From Candidatus Moranbacteria bacterium CG_4_8_14_3_um_filter_34_16 (GTDB lineage Bacteria > Patescibacteriota > Minisyncoccia > Moranbacterales > UBA2206): 9,042 nucleotides of DNA. The notes under the pieces were generated by a model, which did no database searches, had not been told where the DNA came from, and was given only the letters and a program-made list of their open reading frames with translations. Position 1 is the first letter of the stretch. Every line of letters begins with the position of its first letter. A program made the position numbers and the translations under genes. Positions 5,247-9,042 of this stretch are shown in pieces. Location: assembly GCA_002782345.1 (NCBI GenBank), contig PFHO01000076.1:1-9042 (forward strand), written 5' to 3'.

Positions 5247-6344
5247 ATGTTTATTAAAAAAAATCAAAAAATAAGAAGAATATTCAATGGGATAACGAGA
5301 AATTTTTTGGGAAAATTTTCTAAGGATATTGGAATTGATTTGGGAACCGCCAACACTTTAGTCTATGTCAAGGGAAGCGGGATTGTTATCAATGAACCTT
5401 CTGTTGTGGCAGTGAATAAGAAAACCGGTCAAATTTTAGCCATTGGGAAAGAAGCTAAAAGAATGGTGGGGAAAACCCCCAGTCATATTGTGGCCACTCG
5501 TCCTTTGGTGGATGGAGTGGTGAGCGATTTTGAAATAACCGAGCAAATGCTCAAATATTTTATTGAAAAAATTCATCGAGGCAGTTTTACTTTGTTTCCC
5601 ATGTCAAGAGTGGTGGTGGGAATTCCTTCCGATGTTACGGAAGTGGAAAAAAGAGCAGTTATAGAAGCTACTATCAATGCGGGAGCTAGAGAAGCCTATT
5701 TGATTGAAGAACCAATGGCGGCGGCGATTGGCGCTCGACTTCCGGTTCAAGACGCAGCCGGGAATATGATTGTTGATATTGGCGGAGGAACTACTGATAT
5801 AGCAGTCATATCTTTGGGAGGAATTGTGGTTTCCCGAAATTTGAGAATTGCCGGAGATGAAATGAATGAAGATATTGTCAGATATTGTCGGGACGAATTC
5901 AATCTTTTGATTGGAGAAAAAACGGCGGAAGATGTGAAGATAGCGATTGGAAACGCTTGCTATCAAGAAAAAAAAATGAAAATTTCCGTGCGAGGAAGAG
6001 ATTTGGTTTCGGGTTTGCCCAAAGAAGTTTTTTTGGACAATGATCAAGTCAGAGAGGCACTTTCTCGTTCTATAAGAATTATTATAAATAACATAAAAAC
6101 CGCGATTGAAGAAACTCCGCCGGAGTTGGTTTCTGATATAATGCAAAAAGGAATTATCTTGGCTGGGGGAGGAAGTCTTATTAGGGGTTTGGATAAATTG
6201 GTAGCTAGTCAAACTGAGATGCCAGTAAGAATGATGGAAGATCCTTTAACGGCGGTAGTTAGGGGAACGGGAATAGTTTTGGAGGATATTGAATCTTTGA
6301 GAGAAGTTTTGGTGGATAATCAATATGGAGGGAGAATTCGTTAA
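5247..6344 (+). CDS. mreB: Rod shape-determining actin-like protein MreB
   Basis: MreB is the bacterial actin that forms membrane-bound filaments and guides the cell-wall elongation machinery. The 365-aa protein has an intact nucleotide site: phosphate-1 loop DLGTANT (31-37), the IEEPMAAA region (153-160), phosphate-2 loop DIGGGTTD (177-184) and adenosine motif LAGGGSLIRG (305-314). RPLVDGVVSDFE (85-96) is also typical. ATG 5247 is chosen; an upstream in-frame TTG (5232) would lie within the leader T-run. The N-terminus before KDIGIDLG is about 26 residues, longer than in E. coli (about 11), and is basic (KKNQKIRR) and then partly hydrophobic, as expected of a membrane-binding amphipathic helix. 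A later start at TTG codon 21 is possible. No Shine-Dalgarno sequence is present. Promoter and leader hairpin are described separately. mreC follows after 139 nt. Confidence 0.97.
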   Translation: MFIKKNQKIRRIFNGITRNFLGKFSKDIGIDLGTANTLVYVKGSGIVINEPSVVAVNKKTGQILAIGKEAKRMVGKTPSHIVATRPLVDGVVSDFEITEQMLKYFIEKIHRGSFTLFPMSRVVVGIPSDVTEVEKRAVIEATINAGAREAYLIEEPMAAAIGARLPVQDAAGNMIVDIGGGTTDIAVISLGGIVVSRNLRIAGDEMNEDIVRYCRDEFNLLIGEKTAEDVKIAIGNACYQEKKMKISVRGRDLVSGLPKEVFLDNDQVREALSRSIRIIINNIKTAIEETPPELVSDIMQKGIILAGGGSLIRGLDKLVASQTEMPVRMMEDPLTAVVRGTGIVLEDIESLREVLVDNQYGGRIR

Positions 6345-6424
6345 AAGCAAAAATCGTGCATTTTAAAATTGCTAAAAGACGAATATTAAAATTTAAGATG
6401 TTTTTTTTAGGTTCAAAAAATTTT

Positions 6425-6444
6425 TCAGTCGCGAATGCAACTGA
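6425..6444. repeat. Short inverted repeat between mreB and mreC
   Basis: TCAGT (6425-6429) pairs with ACTGA (6440-6444). After one C.A mismatch, GC (6431-6432) pairs with GC (6437-6438) around a GAAT loop. It is not followed by a T-run, so it is not a terminator for mreB. It overlaps the start of an extended -10-like TGATATTTA (6442-6450). It could be an operator or an RNA hairpin that separates mreB from mreC expression. Its small size makes chance plausible. Confidence 0.3.
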
Positions 6445-6483
6445 TATTTAAAGAGAAGTTCAAACAAGAAAATATTAAAAATT

Positions 6484-7293
6484 ATGTTTTCTAGAAACAA
6501 AATTTTCAGTAAAAAAAAATTTTCTTTTATTGTAATTTTTTTAGGTTTGATTTTTTTTCTTTCATTCAATAGATTTTTGCGACCAGTGGAAAATTTTTTT
6601 TGGAATATCGCCCTGCCTTTTCAAAAAATTTTTTATATTTCCGGTCAAAAAATAGAAGGGGAAGTATCTTTTTTGAAATCAATTTCTCAGCTAAAAATTG
6701 AAAATGAAAAACTATTAAAAGAAAATCAAGCTCTTTCCGTTCAAAATTCTTTTTTATTAGATCAAAAAAAAGAAAATGACCTTTTGCGTCAACAATTGGA
6801 TTTGGCTCCCAGAAAGGAGTACCATTTAGAAGCGGGGTTTGTTATCGGCAAAGATCCTCGCGGTTTGGAAAATTGGATTATGATAGACAAAGGAGAAAAA
6901 AACGGAATAGAAAAGGGTATGCCTGTTATTGTGTCGGATGGAATTTTGATAGGGACAGTCAAGGATGTTTATAAAAACAGTTCCAGCGTTTTGCTTCTTA
7001 GTGATGCGGGAAGTCTTATAAATGTCAAAAATATCCAAACAAAAGCCAAAGGTATTCTTAAAGGGGAATACAATTTGGGAATAATTATGGATTTGGTTGA
7101 TCACGCGGAAGTTCTGAATGTCGGAGATGAAGTGGTAACCTCGGGGTTGGGGGAATCAATTCCGCGAGGATTGTTGGTGGGAAAAATTCAGGAAGTTTAT
7201 GAAACATCGGACAGATTGTTTTGGCAAGCCGTTATAATTCCCCAAATAAAATATTCTCAATTGGAAGTGGTTTTTGTCATAAAAAATAAATAA
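6484..7293 (+). CDS. mreC: Rod shape-determining protein MreC
   Basis: MreC is the membrane-anchored elongasome scaffold that binds and activates PBP2. The 269-aa protein has a short basic cytoplasmic tail (1-12, FSRNKIFSKKK), one membrane helix (about 13-29), a coiled coil (about 60-106, with IENEKLLKENQ and KKENDLLRQQL), and the double beta-barrel MreC domain from about 115. Family marks are MIDKGEKNGIEKGMPVIVSDG (133-153), GILKGEYN (190-197) and GDEVVTSGLGESIPRGLLVGKI (214-235). Length and layout are normal. The start ATG 6484 has no Shine-Dalgarno sequence and is preceded by ATTAAAAATT. mreD starts 6 nt after the stop codon, so the two are almost surely co-transcribed. Confidence 0.96.
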   Translation: MFSRNKIFSKKKFSFIVIFLGLIFFLSFNRFLRPVENFFWNIALPFQKIFYISGQKIEGEVSFLKSISQLKIENEKLLKENQALSVQNSFLLDQKKENDLLRQQLDLAPRKEYHLEAGFVIGKDPRGLENWIMIDKGEKNGIEKGMPVIVSDGILIGTVKDVYKNSSSVLLLSDAGSLINVKNIQTKAKGILKGEYNLGIIMDLVDHAEVLNVGDEVVTSGLGESIPRGLLVGKIQEVYETSDRLFWQAVIIPQIKYSQLEVVFVIKNK

Positions 7294-7299
7294 CAAAAA

Positions 7300-7836
7300 A
7301 TGATCAGAGAATCAATTATAATTTTTCTAATTTTTTTGTTAGCTTTTTTCCAAAATTCTTTTTTTCTGAATTTTTTTTCCGATAGTTTCGTTCCTGATAT
7401 TATTTTGGTTATAATGATTGTTTGGTTTTCGCAAAGAAATTTGCAAAAAAAATGGTTTAGAATGGTTTGGGTGGGATTTTTTTTGGATATGTTAAGCGGA
7501 GGATTGGTAGGATTGAATATTTTTTCTTTTTTGATGATTACTTTGATGGTATCTTTTTTATCGGAGAGATTTTTTGCCAATCAAAAAAACGACAGCTTGT
7601 CAGAATTTTTCGTTTTATCTATTTTTGTTATTTTAGGAACTGTTTTAAACAGTTTGATTGCAGAAATTGGAATTTGGGGAATGCAAAAAAATCTTCTTTA
7701 CACATTCAATTTTATTGGGATAAAAAAAATAGGATTGAAAATATTTTATAATTTTATTTTTTTGATTTTAGTTTATTGGCCGATTAAAAGAATAGATGCT
7801 TTTTTTCATTTTAGAAAAAGAGTGTTGGATAAATAA
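7300..7836 (+). CDS. mreD: Rod shape-determining membrane protein MreD
   Basis: MreD is a small integral membrane partner of MreC in the elongation complex; its exact role is not settled in the literature. The 178-aa protein is very hydrophobic, with about five or six membrane segments (roughly 5-20, 31-45, 54-65, 70-88, 102-122 and 144-162). The most typical family segment is GFFLDMLSGGLVGLN (59-73), corresponding to the 'G...D.lsg...G.n' signature of MreD. The C-terminus is basic (KRIDAFFHFRKRVLDK). ATG 7300 follows the mreC stop by 6 nt and has no Shine-Dalgarno sequence. The stop codon TAA directly abuts the mrdA ATG. Primary sequence is weakly conserved in this family, so position between mreC and mrdA adds much of the confidence. 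Confidence 0.9.
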   Translation: MIRESIIIFLIFLLAFFQNSFFLNFFSDSFVPDIILVIMIVWFSQRNLQKKWFRMVWVGFFLDMLSGGLVGLNIFSFLMITLMVSFLSERFFANQKNDSLSEFFVLSIFVILGTVLNSLIAEIGIWGMQKNLLYTFNFIGIKKIGLKIFYNFIFLILVYWPIKRIDAFFHFRKRVLDK

Positions 7837-9042
7837 ATGTTGAGAAAAAAAAACGCTCAAAAAATATCTTTGAAAGGATATGAAATTGAAGATTCTTTAA
7901 TGTCTTTTTCATGGGAAGATAAAGGCATAATGGAAGATCTTTTTTTGCGAAAAGGAGTCAATTATTTTTGGTGGATAATTCTTTTGAGCGTTTTGTTTTT
8001 AACGGCAAGAGTTTTTTATCTGGATTTTTTTCAAGGAGAACATTATAGCCAAATAGCGCAAGGAAATAGAATAAGATCAGTAACCATAAAAGCACCGAGA
8101 GGAAACATTTTTGACAGACATGGAAAGATTTTAGCCAAAAATATCTCCAGTATTGATGCCGTTATTATTCCAGCTCATTTGCCGGGTTCCGGGGAAGAGA
8201 AAAAAAGAATGGCGAAAAAATTGGCGGAAATTTTGGAAATAAATTCGGGCAATGCGGAAATTATGCTTCAGACTCAAGATAGGCAATCTTTTGCGCCGAT
8301 TTTGCTCAAAGAAAATATATCACGCGATCAAGCGCTCATAATTGTAGAAAAAAATGCGGATTTTCCTGGAATTTTTTTAGAGAAAACCGCGATTAGAAAT
8401 TATTCCAATAGTCTTATTTTTTCTCATATTTTAGGTTATGAAGGGAAAATAACTTTTCAAGAAATTAAAAAAAATCCGCAATATCAAATGACTGATTATA
8501 TCGGAAAAACCGGACTGGAAAAAAAGTATGAAAAAGATTTAAAAGGAGAAAATGGAGCTACACAGGTGGAAGTGGATGCCAAAGGAAAGGTGAAAAAAGT
8601 TGTCGGAATAATCAATCCGCAACCGGGAAGCGATTTGATTTTGAATATTGATGAAGAATTGCAAAAAAAAATATATGATAGTTTGAGCGCTGTTTTGGAA
8701 AAAACTGAAACAAAAACTGCTGCCGCAGTGGCGATTGATCCTAGAAATGGAGGAATTTTGGCAATGGTAAGTCTGCCCAGCTTTGACAATAATCTTTTTG
8801 CTAAAGGAATTTCTCAAGAAGAATACAACGGAATCATTGAAAACAAAGGTTTACCGCTTCTTAATCGTTGCGTTGCCGGAGAATATCCTCCCGGATCTAC
8901 CTTGAAACCGGTTGTAGCGGCGGCGGCTCTTTCTGAGAAGACAATCACTCCTTCAACTGTTATTGATGGTTTGGGCGGAGTGTTGCGAATTGGCGCTTGG
9001 AGTTTTGGAGATTGGAAAGCGCATGGTCCCAGCGATGTTCGC
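7837..9042 (+). CDS. mrdA: Penicillin-binding protein 2 (peptidoglycan D,D-transpeptidase), 3' end beyond window
   Basis: PBP2 cross-links new peptidoglycan during side-wall growth. The 402 visible codons are open to the window edge. A cytoplasmic N-terminus of about 41 residues comes first, then a membrane helix (about 42-58). The dimerisation/pedestal region follows, with KAPRGNIFDRHGKILAKN (85-102) and YIGKTGLEKKYE (221-232), both typical of class B PBPs. The transpeptidase domain starts at about 295 (AAAVAIDPRNGGILAMVSLPSFD). The active-site SxxK is STLK (354-357) in GEYPPGSTLKP; S354 is the acyl-enzyme serine. The SxN and KTG motifs would lie beyond the window. The ATG directly follows the mreD TAA with no spacer and no Shine-Dalgarno sequence, which suggests translational coupling. 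Linkage to mreBCD supports PBP2 over the division enzyme PBP3/FtsI. rodA might follow but cannot be seen. Confidence 0.95.
   Translation, partial: MLRKKNAQKISLKGYEIEDSLMSFSWEDKGIMEDLFLRKGVNYFWWIILLSVLFLTARVFYLDFFQGEHYSQIAQGNRIRSVTIKAPRGNIFDRHGKILAKNISSIDAVIIPAHLPGSGEEKKRMAKKLAEILEINSGNAEIMLQTQDRQSFAPILLKENISRDQALIIVEKNADFPGIFLEKTAIRNYSNSLIFSHILGYEGKITFQEIKKNPQYQMTDYIGKTGLEKKYEKDLKGENGATQVEVDAKGKVKKVVGIINPQPGSDLILNIDEELQKKIYDSLSAVLEKTETKTAAAVAIDPRNGGILAMVSLPSFDNNLFAKGISQEEYNGIIENKGLPLLNRCVAGEYPPGSTLKPVVAAAALSEKTITPSTVIDGLGGVLRIGAWSFGDWKAHGPSDVR

Noticed and set aside
5604..6212. 202-codon reverse-strand ORF inside mreB
   Set aside because: It is the shadow of mreB; its translation is rich in Ser, Asn and His and shows no domain.
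6355..6408. Terminator after mreB formed by ATTTTAA/TTAAAAT before T8
   Set aside because: The stem is all A/T with a loop of about 20 nt; it is not stable enough to claim.
8496..8817. Reverse-strand ORFs inside mrdA
   Set aside because: They are opposite a clear PBP2 coding sequence and have no recognisable protein features.

Overview
The window reads as a low-GC bacterial chromosome segment with every gene on the + strand. The best guess for the source is a Candidate Phyla Radiation (Patescibacteria, probably Parcubacteria-like) genome. The grounds are very A/T-rich compact genes, an Asp-box beta-propeller lipoprotein, ribosome recycling factor next to a site-2 protease without the usual uppS-cdsA-dxr genes between them, and almost no Shine-Dalgarno sequences. 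The lineage call is inference. TGA and TAA both act as stops, so the UGA-glycine code of Gracilibacteria/SR1 is not needed.

Positions 1-2077 are accessory. A 178-aa ORF looks like the C-terminal part of an HD-domain phosphohydrolase; its HD-like sequence runs upstream of the only start codon, which suggests a 5' truncation or frameshift. It is followed by a 459-aa DHH-type phosphoesterase-like protein whose metal-binding motifs appear in a rearranged order: the D..D and DHH motifs precede the HxDxDxD motif that normally opens these enzymes. A GC-richer intergenic segment (about 2081-2170) separates this pair from the rest.

Positions 2188-5080 hold a lipoprotein with seven Asp-boxes, frr (ribosome recycling factor) and rseP (site-2 intramembrane metalloprotease). 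The lipoprotein has an extended -10 promoter placed so that its transcript would begin at or next to the ATG (leaderless).

Positions 5091-9042 hold the rod-shape/elongasome cluster mreB-mreC-mreD-mrdA. mreB has a consensus TTGACA promoter and a leader of about 120 nt ending in a hairpin plus T8, possibly an attenuator. mreC, mreD and mrdA are tightly packed. mrdA (PBP2) runs off the end of the window, with its catalytic serine motif visible. MreB filaments, the MreC/MreD membrane scaffold and the PBP2 transpeptidase would act together in lateral cell-wall synthesis.

No RNA genes, CRISPR arrays, insertion sequences or attachment sites were recognised. No gene-free stretch exceeds 300 bases. 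The least ordinary items are the rearranged DHH protein, the apparent leaderless promoter, the mreB leader hairpin and the absence of ribosome binding sites.
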